Positions 45,849 through 54,155 of a stretch of DNA of 64,000 bases are shown one piece after another. Each line of letters begins with the position of its first letter. Positions within the stretch are counted from its first letter, which is position 1. Source of the DNA: Sphingobacterium nematocida (GTDB lineage: Bacteria > Bacteroidota > Bacteroidia > Sphingobacteriales > Sphingobacteriaceae); NCBI RefSeq assembly GCF_900168125.1, contig NZ_FUZF01000021.1, positions 36,215 to 100,214 of the forward strand. The letters run 5' to 3'. The notes below the pieces were generated by a model. The model had not been told where the DNA came from. It saw only the letters and a program-made list of their open reading frames with translations, and ran no database searches. Made by a program: the position numbers and the translations under genes.

Positions 45849-46178
45849 TTACCAACGTAATTTACTTAACGATTCAATGTCTACCGACTTTGTATTTCTA
45901 TAAACCATGATTACAATAGCTAGACCGACCGCAACCTCAGCCGCTGCTAATGCCATGATAAAAAACACAAAAACCTGCCCACTGGCATCTCCACGATAGG
46001 CAGAAAAGGCAGCCAACAGCAAGTTGACCGAGTTGAGCATAAGCTCTATCGACATCATAATGATAATCACATTACGACGGATCAATACACCAATGACGCC
46101 GATTGCAAAAATGATACTGCAAAAAATCAAATAATGATTCAATGGTATCCCTTGTATATTTTGAATAAGATTATCCAT
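45849..46178 (-). CDS. nuoK: NADH-quinone oxidoreductase subunit K
   Basis: A 109-residue protein with three membrane helices and conserved acidic residues in IMMSIELMLNSVNLLLAAF and MALAAAEVAVGLAIVIMVYRN (two Glu of the central proton axis). Its ATG overlaps the nuoJ stop by one base, so translation is coupled. Confidence 0.96.
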   Translation of the reverse strand: MDNLIQNIQGIPLNHYLIFCSIIFAIGVIGVLIRRNVIIIMMSIELMLNSVNLLLAAFSAYRGDASGQVFVFFIMALAAAEVAVGLAIVIMVYRNTKSVDIESLSKLRW

Positions 46179-46675
46179 TATGCTTCTTTCGTTTCTTTTT
46201 TAGCCAACAATATCGCTCCAACCATCGCTGTCAACAATAATATAGAAGATAACTCAAACGGTAGCAAGAACTCGTCAAACAAAACCTTACCCAAGTTTTT
46301 TACAAGTCCTACATCAGTATTACCTGTCACAAATTCATTGTTGCTCTCGATCACCTTGAAAGCGCCCAAGAATGTAGCCAGCATGCACATCCCAGCTACC
46401 GCTCCCATAACTTTGACCAAGCTTGATTTCATTGGTTCGGTATCTTTATTAAGGTTGAGCAGCATCAAGACAAATAAAAACAAGACCATAATCGCACCCA
46501 TATAAACGATGAAATTGACAACGGCCAAAAATTGTGCATTCAGTAAAATGTAGTGCACCGTAAAGGTGAAAAAGGTAATAACCAAGTAAAGTACACTATG
46601 CACAGGGTTCTTTGTGAAGATGGTCATCAGCGCAAAGAAAATAGACAAAAAGGCAACAAAATAGAATATAGTCAT
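46178..46675 (-). CDS. nuoJ: NADH-quinone oxidoreductase subunit J
   Basis: A 165-residue membrane subunit with about five helices. It shows FALMTIFTKNPVHSVLYLVITFFTFTVHYILLNAQFLAVVNFIVYMGAIMVLFLFVLMLLNL in two helices, with the VYxGAIxVLFLFVxMLL signature of NuoJ/ND6 and its pi-bulge helix. It lies 4 bp after nuoI. Confidence 0.95.
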   Translation of the reverse strand: MTIFYFVAFLSIFFALMTIFTKNPVHSVLYLVITFFTFTVHYILLNAQFLAVVNFIVYMGAIMVLFLFVLMLLNLNKDTEPMKSSLVKVMGAVAGMCMLATFLGAFKVIESNNEFVTGNTDVGLVKNLGKVLFDEFLLPFELSSILLLTAMVGAILLAKKETKEA

Positions 46676-46679
46676 CTGC

Positions 46680-47201
46680 TTAGGCGTTTTCTCTGTTTAG
46701 TTTCGTAATATCAAATTTTGGCTCCACCAATTTATCTTTGCCATATATAAAATCTCCACGTAAATAATCCGCAGTAACATGCGGCCCATCGAGGTATATT
46801 GCTTCCTTAGGGCAAGCCTCTTCGCAAAGACCACAAAAAATACAACGCAACATATTTATTTCATAAACCGCGGCATACTTCTCTTCTCGATAAAGGTGTT
46901 CTTCCCCCTTTTGGCGCTCTGCTGCGATCATCGTGATCGCTTCAGCAGGACACGACAAAGCACATAGCCCACAAGCAGTACAGCGCTCACGCCCCTGTTC
47001 ATCCCGCTTCAGAGAGTGTTGCCCCCTAAAATTCTTTGAATAAGGGCGTATCTCCTCAGGATACTTAATCGTTGGGATCTTCCTGAAAAAATGTTTTATG
47101 GTAATAGACAGCCCTTTGGCAATAGCCGGCAGGTACATCCGTTCCCATATATTCATTGGCTTCTGCTCAATTACTTTCTTTCTATTGCTTAATGATTGCA
47201 T
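46680..47201 (-). CDS. nuoI: NADH-quinone oxidoreductase subunit I (8Fe ferredoxin-like)
   Basis: Starting at the ATG at 47201 gives 173 residues, the usual NuoI size. Two [4Fe-4S] motifs are clear: CTACGLCALSCPAEAI and CIFCGLCEEACPKEAI (clusters N6a and N6b), passing electrons towards NuoB. An open frame to 47255 adds 18 residues of low-complexity Thr/Ile/Val that lie in intergenic repeat-like DNA, so the longer start is unlikely. Confidence 0.94.
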   Translation of the reverse strand: MQSLSNRKKVIEQKPMNIWERMYLPAIAKGLSITIKHFFRKIPTIKYPEEIRPYSKNFRGQHSLKRDEQGRERCTACGLCALSCPAEAITMIAAERQKGEEHLYREEKYAAVYEINMLRCIFCGLCEEACPKEAIYLDGPHVTADYLRGDFIYGKDKLVEPKFDITKLNRENA

Positions 47202-47288
47202 AGTTTTTAAAGTTACAAAAGTGATGATTGTGATGATAGTGACGGAGGTCTGCATACTTCCTCACTCTCATCTCCAACGTCACGATTT

Positions 47289-48329
47289 TTAAAAATAAGT
47301 ATCCTTTATTACTGTGATTATACCTGTCAACACGATATTCGCAATGGCTAATGGAATCAATATCTTCCATCCCAAATTCATCAATTGGTCGTAGCGGAAA
47401 CGCGGCAATGTCCACCGTATCCACATAAAGAAAAAGATGAAACCGAATATCTTTAAAAAGAAAACTAATACTCCTATAATTGTTATCCAATTCTGTGATA
47501 ACCCAAGCTCGTACATGAATGGAAAATTATAACCGCCGAAGTACAACGCCGCCATCAGTGCTGATGATACAAACATATTAATGTACTCCGAGAACATATA
47601 AAGTCCTAGCTTCATCGAAGAATACTCGGTATGATACCCCCCGACAAGTTCGGTCTCACATTCTGGTAAATCAAAAGGAACACGGTTACATTCCGCGAAA
47701 GCACAAGTGATGAAAATCAAAAAACCCAGCGGCTGCACCCAGATATTCCAATTGACAAATCCGGACTGCTGCGCTACGATATCCTCCAATTGCAATGTCC
47801 CAGTCACCATCAATAAAGCAATCAAGGACAACCCCATACCGATCTCATAACTGATACTTTGAGAAGCCGCACGAATAGCCCCCATTAAAGAGAACTTATT
47901 GTTAGACGCCCATCCACCGAGCATAATACCATACACGCCCAATGCGATAACACCAAACATATAAAGCACACCGATATTGATTCCCGAAGCGACCTGCAAA
48001 GAGATTACTTTTCCATTAATGGCCAATTCCTGCCCCCAAGGGATCACCGCCGAACTAATACATGCCGTAATAATAGCTATTACCGGTCCCAGAATAAAGA
48101 GCGGCTTGTGTGCTCCAGAAGGAATAATTTCCTCCTTAAAAAAGAACTTACCGCCATCGCATAGGGGCTGCAAAAGGCCAAAGATACCAGCTCTATTCGG
48201 ACCGTGTCGATCCTGCATAAAACCGGCTATTTTGCGCTCTGCAAGCGTGGAGTACATCGCTATTACCAAAGTGATGGTAAATACGATGACTACTAAAATT
48301 AATTTTTCTAAAATAAAACCTGCTTCCAT
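47289..48329 (-). CDS. nuoH: NADH-quinone oxidoreductase subunit H
   Basis: A 346-residue subunit with about eight helices. Family motifs are AERKIAGFMQDRHGPNRAGIFGLLQPLCDGGKFFFKEEIIP, IMLGGWASNNKFSLMGAIRAASQSISYEIGMGLSLI and CAFAECNRVPFDLPECETELVGGYHTEYSSMKLGLYMFSEY. It forms the quinone entry channel with NuoB/D. The gene is 8 bp after nuoG; the 33-87 bp to nuoI holds repeat-like sequence. Confidence 0.97.
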   Translation of the reverse strand: MEAGFILEKLILVVIVFTITLVIAMYSTLAERKIAGFMQDRHGPNRAGIFGLLQPLCDGGKFFFKEEIIPSGAHKPLFILGPVIAIITACISSAVIPWGQELAINGKVISLQVASGINIGVLYMFGVIALGVYGIMLGGWASNNKFSLMGAIRAASQSISYEIGMGLSLIALLMVTGTLQLEDIVAQQSGFVNWNIWVQPLGFLIFITCAFAECNRVPFDLPECETELVGGYHTEYSSMKLGLYMFSEYINMFVSSALMAALYFGGYNFPFMYELGLSQNWITIIGVLVFFLKIFGFIFFFMWIRWTLPRFRYDQLMNLGWKILIPLAIANIVLTGIITVIKDTYF

Positions 48330-48337
48330 CGCTCAAT

Positions 48338-49354
48338 TTACTTTAAACGTTCTGTTCTAGCCAACTGTTCTTCATTCGCCAGCTGCAATTTTTTATCTTC
48401 CTGAATTACTGCCGGAGGATTAAACTCCAGGTAATGGTTAGCTCCGATGACAGATTCCTGCTCTACAAGAGTAGGCTCGTCCAATATCCAATCCCCAGTA
48501 TGTTTTGTTTCAAAACGACAAGTGTTACATATAAAATCGGCAACTTCACCGTACTCATCCTTTCTACCTGTGACCCGTAACACCTCGTCACCTTTATACC
48601 AAAGTGTTACTTTGCCAGCGCAAGTCGGACAGTCCCTATGTGCATCCACAGGTTTCGTGAACCATACCCGGTTTTTAAACCGGAACGTTTTATCCGTCAA
48701 AGCTCCCACGGGACACACGTCAATAACATTGCCTACAAAATCATGATCAAGAGCCTTGTGTATGAAGGTAGAAATCTCCGAATGATCTCCCCGATTCAAT
48801 ACACCATGTTCCCGTTCTTCAGTAAGCTGATTGGCGACATACACACAACGATAGCAGAGAATACAACGATTCATGTGCAATTGTATCTTGTCTCCGATAT
48901 CAATACGTTCGAACGTACGACGTTCAAATTCGTAACGTGTACCTTCATCGCCATGCTCATACCCTAAGTCCTGCAATTTACACTCACCAGCCTGATCACA
49001 TACGGGACAGTCTAAAGGGTGGTTGATCAAAAGCATTTCCACTACCCCTTTTCGGGCCTCAACCACATCTGGTGATGTAATATTTTGAACCTCCATTCCA
49101 TCCATAACTGTGGTACGACAAGACGCAACCAGCTTAGGCATAGGCCGAGGGTCTTTCTCAGAACCCTTCGAAACTTTAACCAGACAGGTGCGGCATTTAC
49201 CGCCGGTCCCCTCCAACTTAGAATAATAGCACATCGCTGGTGGGACAATATCCCCACCGATCTGACGCGCTGCATTGAGAATAGTAGTCCCTGGATCTAC
49301 CTCTACAGGTATACCATCGATTGTTACTTTAAATTTTACAACTTCTTCAGCCAT
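48338..49354 (-). CDS. nuoG: NADH-quinone oxidoreductase subunit G, short form without molybdopterin-like domain
   Basis: A 338-residue protein that covers only the N-terminal part of NuoG. It has the ferredoxin-type [2Fe-2S] domain (PPAMCYYSKLEGTGGKCRTCLV), the His/Cys site of N5 and Cys cluster (HPLDCPVCDQAGECKLQD), a [4Fe-4S] pair (RCILCYRCVYVA, DVCPVGALTDK), and a last CPTC...CNTC set (DCPTCAGKVTLWY and FICNTCRFET), the start of the oxidoreductase-like part. The roughly 500-residue molybdopterin-type domain of E. coli NuoG is absent. Short NuoG is known in Sphingobacteriia and Flavobacteriia. The reading frame is intact and closely packed between nuoF and nuoH, so this is not a broken gene. 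Confidence 0.93.
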   Translation of the reverse strand: MAEEVVKFKVTIDGIPVEVDPGTTILNAARQIGGDIVPPAMCYYSKLEGTGGKCRTCLVKVSKGSEKDPRPMPKLVASCRTTVMDGMEVQNITSPDVVEARKGVVEMLLINHPLDCPVCDQAGECKLQDLGYEHGDEGTRYEFERRTFERIDIGDKIQLHMNRCILCYRCVYVANQLTEEREHGVLNRGDHSEISTFIHKALDHDFVGNVIDVCPVGALTDKTFRFKNRVWFTKPVDAHRDCPTCAGKVTLWYKGDEVLRVTGRKDEYGEVADFICNTCRFETKHTGDWILDEPTLVEQESVIGANHYLEFNPPAVIQEDKKLQLANEEQLARTERLK

Positions 49355-49386
49355 CGTTTCTGCTTTCTACTATATAATTACGGCTT

Positions 49387-50742
49387 TTACTGTGCTACAG
49401 GTTTTATCGGATCAGCATAATGTGCTAGTCCATAATTCCGAGATTGTGATTCCTCAGGGTGCAGGACATGCCATTCAAATTCATCCCTAAAATGTCTAAT
49501 TGCCGCTGCAACAGGCCAAGCCGCCGCATCGCCTAAAGGACAAATAGTATTCCCTTCTATCTTACGCTGGATATCCCATAATAGATCAATATCATCTATC
49601 GTACCCTGTCCATGTTCTATTTTATGCAACACTTTCTCCATCCATCCCGTACCCTCACGACAAGGCGAACACTGCCCGCAGCTCTCGTGGTGATAAAAAC
49701 GCGTGAAATTCCAAGTATTACGAACAATACATTGATCTTCATCAAATACAATAAACCCACCAGAGCCCATCATAGTTCCTGTTTGAAACCCGCCATCAGC
49801 TAACGATTCATAGGTCATCAAGCGGGCATCTCCATTGATAGTCTTACAGATTAGATTGGCGGGCAAGATCGGAACAGAAGAACCACCTGCAACCAATGCC
49901 TTTAAACGCTTGCCATTAGCTATGCCTCCGCAATATTCATCAGAATAGATAAATTCTTCGACAGGTACTCCTAATTCAATCTCGTACACGCCAGGGTTAT
50001 TTACATTTCCTCCCGCGGAGATAAGCTTCGTACCGGTACTGCGCTCGATTCCGATTTTTGCGTATTCTTCGCCTCCATCATTGATGATAGGCACTACAGA
50101 GGCAATAGATTCGACGTTGTTAACAACTGTTGGACACCCATACAAACCCGCCACAGCGGGGAAAGGAGGTTTAATACGTGGATTACCACGATTACCTTCC
50201 AATGATTCCAACAAAGCGGTCTCTTCACCGCAGATATATGCTCCGCCTCCAGGCTGTACGTAAATTTCTAAATCAAAGCCTGAGTTTAAAATGTTCTTCC
50301 CTACGAAACCAGCCGCTTTAGCTTCTGCAATAGCTCGCTCAAGAATCCTTATTTGTGGCATCATCTCACCACGTACATAGATATACGAAGTATTCGCGCC
50401 CAAAGCATAACTGGACACAATCATACCTTCGATCAAAGCATGTGGGATATGAGTCATGAGGTAACGGTCCTTAAAAGTTCCGGGCTCCGATTCGTCACCA
50501 TTACAGACCAAATAACGGGGTACTCCCTCTGGTTTAGCTAAGAAGCTCCATTTCATCCCTGTTGGGAATCCCGCTCCTCCTCGACCACGCAGTCCAGATT
50601 TCTTGACTTCCTCAACCACATCATCTGAAGACATGCTTTTCAATGCCTTTTCTACGGCTCGGTACCCCCCCTTTTGACGATATACATCAAAGGTCTGAAT
50701 ACCTGGCTCATTAATATGCTCTAATAATAATTTACGTCTCAT
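49387..50742 (-). CDS. nuoF: NADH-quinone oxidoreductase subunit F (NADH/FMN-binding)
   Basis: A 451-residue subunit with NADH/FMN loops GLRGRGGAGFPTGMKWSFL and CNGDESEPGTFKDRYLMTHIPH, the GGGAYICGEETALLESLEG motif and the N3 [4Fe-4S] site ESCGQCSPCREGTGW plus NTICPLGDAAAWPV. It accepts hydride from NADH. Spacing to nuoE is 5 bp. Confidence 0.97.
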   Translation of the reverse strand: MRRKLLLEHINEPGIQTFDVYRQKGGYRAVEKALKSMSSDDVVEEVKKSGLRGRGGAGFPTGMKWSFLAKPEGVPRYLVCNGDESEPGTFKDRYLMTHIPHALIEGMIVSSYALGANTSYIYVRGEMMPQIRILERAIAEAKAAGFVGKNILNSGFDLEIYVQPGGGAYICGEETALLESLEGNRGNPRIKPPFPAVAGLYGCPTVVNNVESIASVVPIINDGGEEYAKIGIERSTGTKLISAGGNVNNPGVYEIELGVPVEEFIYSDEYCGGIANGKRLKALVAGGSSVPILPANLICKTINGDARLMTYESLADGGFQTGTMMGSGGFIVFDEDQCIVRNTWNFTRFYHHESCGQCSPCREGTGWMEKVLHKIEHGQGTIDDIDLLWDIQRKIEGNTICPLGDAAAWPVAAAIRHFRDEFEWHVLHPEESQSRNYGLAHYADPIKPVAQ

Positions 50743-50747
50743 AGGTA

Positions 50748-51275
50748 TTAAGCTTGCTGTTTCGCCTTATTTCGCAAATTGTCAATCAGTTGATCCACAC
50801 TTTCTTCGGTCAAATTCTCATAAAAAGTATATTCAGGTCCAATCTGTAATACTGGCCCATAGCCGCAAGCAGCCACACACTCTACGCCCCGCCAGGAGAA
50901 TAACCCATCCGCTGTAACCTCGCCTTCCTCTACGCCTAAGCGATTTTCTATATGCTTCATGATTTTTTCGGCACCGACCAAGCAACACGGTCCAGTACGA
51001 CACACCTCCAACATATACTTGCCCTGAGGCTTTAAAAAATACATGGTATAGAAAGTGGCCACCTCATACACCTCAATAGGTTGTATATGAAGATAAGCAG
51101 CTACCTTATCCATACCTGCTGTACTCAACCATCCATACTCCGCTTGCACCAGATGAAGGATAGGCAACAATGCAGACTTTTGACGACCTTCGGGATAGCG
51201 AGAAACAATCTCTCCGAACTGATCCAAAAGCGCTGCAGAAAATTCTATCGGTTGGTTCTCTTGTATACTAAGCAT
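50748..51275 (-). CDS. nuoE: NADH-quinone oxidoreductase subunit E
   Basis: A 175-residue thioredoxin-fold [2Fe-2S] protein. The cluster ligands are in VCRTGPCCLVGAEKI and GVECVAACGYGPVLQI, four Cys in the NuoE pattern; the helical N-terminal part has SALLPILHLVQAEYGWLS. It pairs with NuoF. Its start overlaps the nuoD stop by 8 bp. Confidence 0.96.
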   Translation of the reverse strand: MLSIQENQPIEFSAALLDQFGEIVSRYPEGRQKSALLPILHLVQAEYGWLSTAGMDKVAAYLHIQPIEVYEVATFYTMYFLKPQGKYMLEVCRTGPCCLVGAEKIMKHIENRLGVEEGEVTADGLFSWRGVECVAACGYGPVLQIGPEYTFYENLTEESVDQLIDNLRNKAKQQA

Positions 51276-52503
51276 CTAATTCTCCAGCTATTACATTTAA
51301 ACTACTCATATTGATAATCGCATCCGATATTAACATTCCACTACTCATGGGTGCAAACATCTGATAATTGATAAAAGATGGCCTTCTGAAGTGTAAGCGA
51401 TAGGGAGTACGTCCACCATCATGTATCAAATAAAAACCCAACTCCCCGTTTCCTCCCTCAACAGCATGATAAACCTCTGATTTTGGTGTATCCCACTCAC
51501 CCATCACTATTTTGAAGTGATAGATCAGAGCCTCCATATTATTATAAACCTGTTCTTTGGGCGGCAAATAAAACTCCGGAACATCAGCATGAAACACCCC
51601 TTTCGGTTCCTTTTCTATTTTCTCTAGCGCTTGCTCGATGATACGCATAGACTGCCACATCTCCGCATTACGCACCATGAATCGGTCGTAAACATCACCA
51701 GTTGTACCCACAGGAACGTCAAAATCAAACTCCTCGTAAGAACAATAAGGAGCCGTAACGCGCACATCGTAGTCTACACCCGTAGCCCGTAAAATAGGTC
51801 CAGACCAGCTGTAATCAAGGGCTTGCTCTGGTGTAACTGCTGCCACACCCGAAGTACGTTCTATAAAAATTCGGTTACGAACAAAAAGCTCCTCGAACTC
51901 ACTTAACACCGGTGGATATCGTTCTAGAAACGTTCTTATCTTTTCGAAAGCGATTTCATTAAAATCCCGTTCGAATCCACCTATACGTCCAATATTTGTT
52001 GTCAACCGCGCACCACAGATTTCTTCAAATATTTCGTAGATAAACTCCCGTTCCTGCATAACATATAGAAATCCGGAGAATGCACCTGTATCCACCCCCA
52101 AAATTCCATTACAGATAATATGATCGGCGATACGAGCAAGCTCCATTACGATCACACGCATATACTGTACACGTTTTGGGATCTCGATATCCAAAAGTTT
52201 CTCCACTGTCATATGCCACCCCATATTATTGATCGGGGACGAACAATAATTCAAACGATCTGTCAATGGAGTAATCTGATAAAAGGGTCTGTGCTCTGCT
52301 ATTTTCTCGAAAGCACGATGTATATAGCCAATAGTAGAGACTCCACTTACAATCCGCTCGCCATCAATCTGCAACACGTTCTGAAAAACACCATGCGTCG
52401 CAGGATGTGTAGGCCCAAGATTGAGTGTTATCAACTCGTCTTGTGGATCATTATCAAAAAAAACTGGGCTATTTGGGGTTATCTTGGTTATTCGGTTACT
52501 CAT
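51268..52503 (-). CDS. nuoD: NADH-quinone oxidoreductase subunit D
   Basis: A 411-residue 49-kDa-type subunit related to hydrogenase large subunits. It contains NLGPTHPATHGVFQNVLQIDGERI (quinone-site His residues), GYIHRAFEKIAEHRPFYQ, DTGAFSGFLYVMQERE, RIGGFERDFN and the C-terminal MSSGMLISDAIINMSSLNVIAGELDA. NuoC is a separate gene upstream, so there is no NuoCD fusion as in E. coli. The gap to nuoC is 18 bp. Confidence 0.97.
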   Translation of the reverse strand: MSNRITKITPNSPVFFDNDPQDELITLNLGPTHPATHGVFQNVLQIDGERIVSGVSTIGYIHRAFEKIAEHRPFYQITPLTDRLNYCSSPINNMGWHMTVEKLLDIEIPKRVQYMRVIVMELARIADHIICNGILGVDTGAFSGFLYVMQEREFIYEIFEEICGARLTTNIGRIGGFERDFNEIAFEKIRTFLERYPPVLSEFEELFVRNRIFIERTSGVAAVTPEQALDYSWSGPILRATGVDYDVRVTAPYCSYEEFDFDVPVGTTGDVYDRFMVRNAEMWQSMRIIEQALEKIEKEPKGVFHADVPEFYLPPKEQVYNNMEALIYHFKIVMGEWDTPKSEVYHAVEGGNGELGFYLIHDGGRTPYRLHFRRPSFINYQMFAPMSSGMLISDAIINMSSLNVIAGELDA

Positions 52504-52521
52504 CTTAATCTACACTTGAAG

Positions 52522-53025
52522 TTAACGGCCAAAATAAAAATCTTTCTTATCTATTCGGTTAGGATCCTCCAGTGGATACTCTTTCCGCATCGGAAAGACA
52601 TCCAGGTCGTCCATATTCAGAATTCGTCTCAAATCCGGGTGTCCTTCAAAGTGGATTCCAAAAAAATCATAAGTCTCCCTTTCCATCCAATTTGCACCTT
52701 TCCATACTGCAGTTGCAGATGGTACTGTCGGCTGCTCACCGCCAACAAAAACCTTAATACGAATACGAATATTCTGGAAAAGGTTGTGAAGGTGATATAC
52801 GACAGTATACTGCTTCTCCTGATCCGGATAATGAACAGCAGTAATGTCTGTCAAATAATTCAGTCGAAGTATCTCGTCATTCTTAACAAACGCCAACAGC
52901 TCTAAAACATGCGCTACATCTGTCTCTATAGTCAATAAACCATGAGGCTCTCCCAACACACGAACACTATCGTTAAAAACAGCCTGAAGTCGATCTATTA
53001 TGACCTGATTGTCCAACTTATCCAT
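52522..53025 (-). CDS. nuoC: NADH-quinone oxidoreductase subunit C
   Basis: A 167-residue 30-kDa-type subunit ending in the signature WKGANWMERETYDFFGIHFEGHPDLRRILNMDD (ERExxDMxGxxFxGHPDxRRIL form), followed by YPLEDPNRIDKKDFYFGR. It is a structural subunit of the hydrophilic arm. The gene overlaps nuoB by 8 bp. Confidence 0.96.
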   Translation of the reverse strand: MDKLDNQVIIDRLQAVFNDSVRVLGEPHGLLTIETDVAHVLELLAFVKNDEILRLNYLTDITAVHYPDQEKQYTVVYHLHNLFQNIRIRIKVFVGGEQPTVPSATAVWKGANWMERETYDFFGIHFEGHPDLRRILNMDDLDVFPMRKEYPLEDPNRIDKKDFYFGR

Positions 53026-53572
53026 TGTTTGCTTCTATTCCGTACTTTTCTAATAATGCTTTATACTCCGGGGTATTTCTTCTATTCAGGGATTCATTTT
53101 TTACGATCTCCTGCAGCTTAAGCACACCATCCAAAATCGCTTCTGGACGAGGAGGGCAACCGGGGACGTATACGTCTACAGGAATAATCTCATCTATTCC
53201 CTGCAGCACCGAATAGGTATCAAAAATACCTCCACTAGATGCGCAAGCACCGACAGCAATTACCCAACGCGGTTCGGCCATTTGTATATATACTTGTCGC
53301 AATACCGGAGCCATCTTTTTGGCAATAGTCCCCATCACCAAAAGCATATCTGCCTGACGAGGAGAAAAGCTGGGCCGCTCAGCACCAAAACGTGCCAAAT
53401 CGTAAGTCGACCCCATTGTAGCCATAAATTCTATCCCACAACAAGAAGTAGCAAAAGGTAGTGGCCACAAAGAATTAGCTCGCGCCAAACCGATGGCTTT
53501 ATCCAATGAAGTAGCAAAAAATCCAGCGCCTTCTACGCCCGGAGGCGCCTCAGCTAAAGTAACTTTGCTCAT
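53018..53572 (-). CDS. nuoB: NADH-quinone oxidoreductase subunit B
   Basis: A 184-residue PSST-type subunit holding cluster N2. The Cys ligands appear in PFATSCCGIEFMAT (two Cys), VGACASSGGIFDTY and VYVPGCPPRPEAILDGVL. It passes electrons from N2 to quinone at the NuoD interface. It lies 92 bp after nuoA, a larger gap than elsewhere in the operon, where I saw no clear promoter. Confidence 0.97.
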   Translation of the reverse strand: MSKVTLAEAPPGVEGAGFFATSLDKAIGLARANSLWPLPFATSCCGIEFMATMGSTYDLARFGAERPSFSPRQADMLLVMGTIAKKMAPVLRQVYIQMAEPRWVIAVGACASSGGIFDTYSVLQGIDEIIPVDVYVPGCPPRPEAILDGVLKLQEIVKNESLNRRNTPEYKALLEKYGIEANNG

Positions 53573-53664
53573 AATTAGTTGTTTTCTTTCCGTAGTTTAT
53601 ATCTTGGCTCAATATAATATTTTAAATCCTGTATTGAAGCCCAGGATTACTATTTAGAACTATT

Positions 53665-54045
53665 CTAATCCCAATTGAGTGCCTTCTTTTTGATGACATA
53701 AATGAAGCCTAAAAGCAACATCCCCATAAAGACAAACATCTCTATTAATCCCTCTACCCCAAACTCACGGAAATTCACGGCCCAAGGGTACATAAAAATG
53801 ACCTCGATATCGAAAATCACAAAAAGGATGGCTACAAGAAAGTATTTAATCGAAAAAGGTTGACGGGCATTACCTATAACTTCTACCCCGGATTCAAAAG
53901 AGGAAAGTTTCTTTTCTGATCGCACTTTAGGCCCCAAAAGATGTGTACCGACAATGGTAAGAACACCAAATCCCGTGGCTACAGCTAATTGAATCAGAAT
54001 AGGCAAATAATCAACTGGCATATTCTCTATTTGTACATTTTCCAT
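53665..54045 (-). CDS. nuoA: NADH-quinone oxidoreductase subunit A
   Basis: A 126-residue membrane subunit with three helices. The loop contains KLSSFESGVEVIGNARQPFSIKYFLVAILFVIFDIEVIFMYPWAVNF, the NuoA/ND3 signature with a conserved acidic FDIE. First gene of the nuo operon. A TATTTTTG box lies 30 bp upstream. Confidence 0.96.
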   Translation of the reverse strand: MENVQIENMPVDYLPILIQLAVATGFGVLTIVGTHLLGPKVRSEKKLSSFESGVEVIGNARQPFSIKYFLVAILFVIFDIEVIFMYPWAVNFREFGVEGLIEMFVFMGMLLLGFIYVIKKKALNWD

Positions 54046-54074
54046 GCTATAAGTTTAAGTCTCAGTTATATAAA

Positions 54075-54082
54075 CAAAAATA
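54075..54082 (-). promoter_or_regulatory. Bacteroidetes -7 promoter box of the nuo operon
   Basis: The minus strand reads TATTTTTG, an exact TAnnTTTG match 30 bp upstream of nuoA. A TTTG exists only 12 nt further up, shorter than usual. Confidence 0.5.
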
Positions 54083-54099
54083 GGAAATTTATCCCAAAT

Positions 54100-54132
54100 A
54101 AAAAGGGGAACTGACAGTCAGTTCCCCTTTTT
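54100..54132 (-). terminator. Intrinsic terminator of the Ton operon
   Basis: AAAAAGGGGAACTGAC (54100-54115) and GTCAGTTCCCCTTTTT (54117-54132) form a perfect 16-bp stem with a 1-nt centre. On the minus strand it ends the TPR gene at 54156 and separates it from nuoA. Confidence 0.9.
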
Positions 54133-54155
54133 ATCTTATTTATAGCCGATCTAGC

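Noticed and set aside
47202..47255. Longer start of nuoI
   Set aside because: The added 18 residues are low complexity and lie in repeat-like intergenic DNA; the ATG at 47201 gives the normal size.
48338..49354. Short nuoG considered as a truncated pseudogene
   Set aside because: The frame is intact, neighbours are closely packed, and short NuoG is normal in this group.
52120..52905. Plus-strand open frame of 261 codons opposite nuoD and nuoC
   Set aside because: It spans two strongly conserved genes and their junction on the other strand, so it is most likely a shadow.
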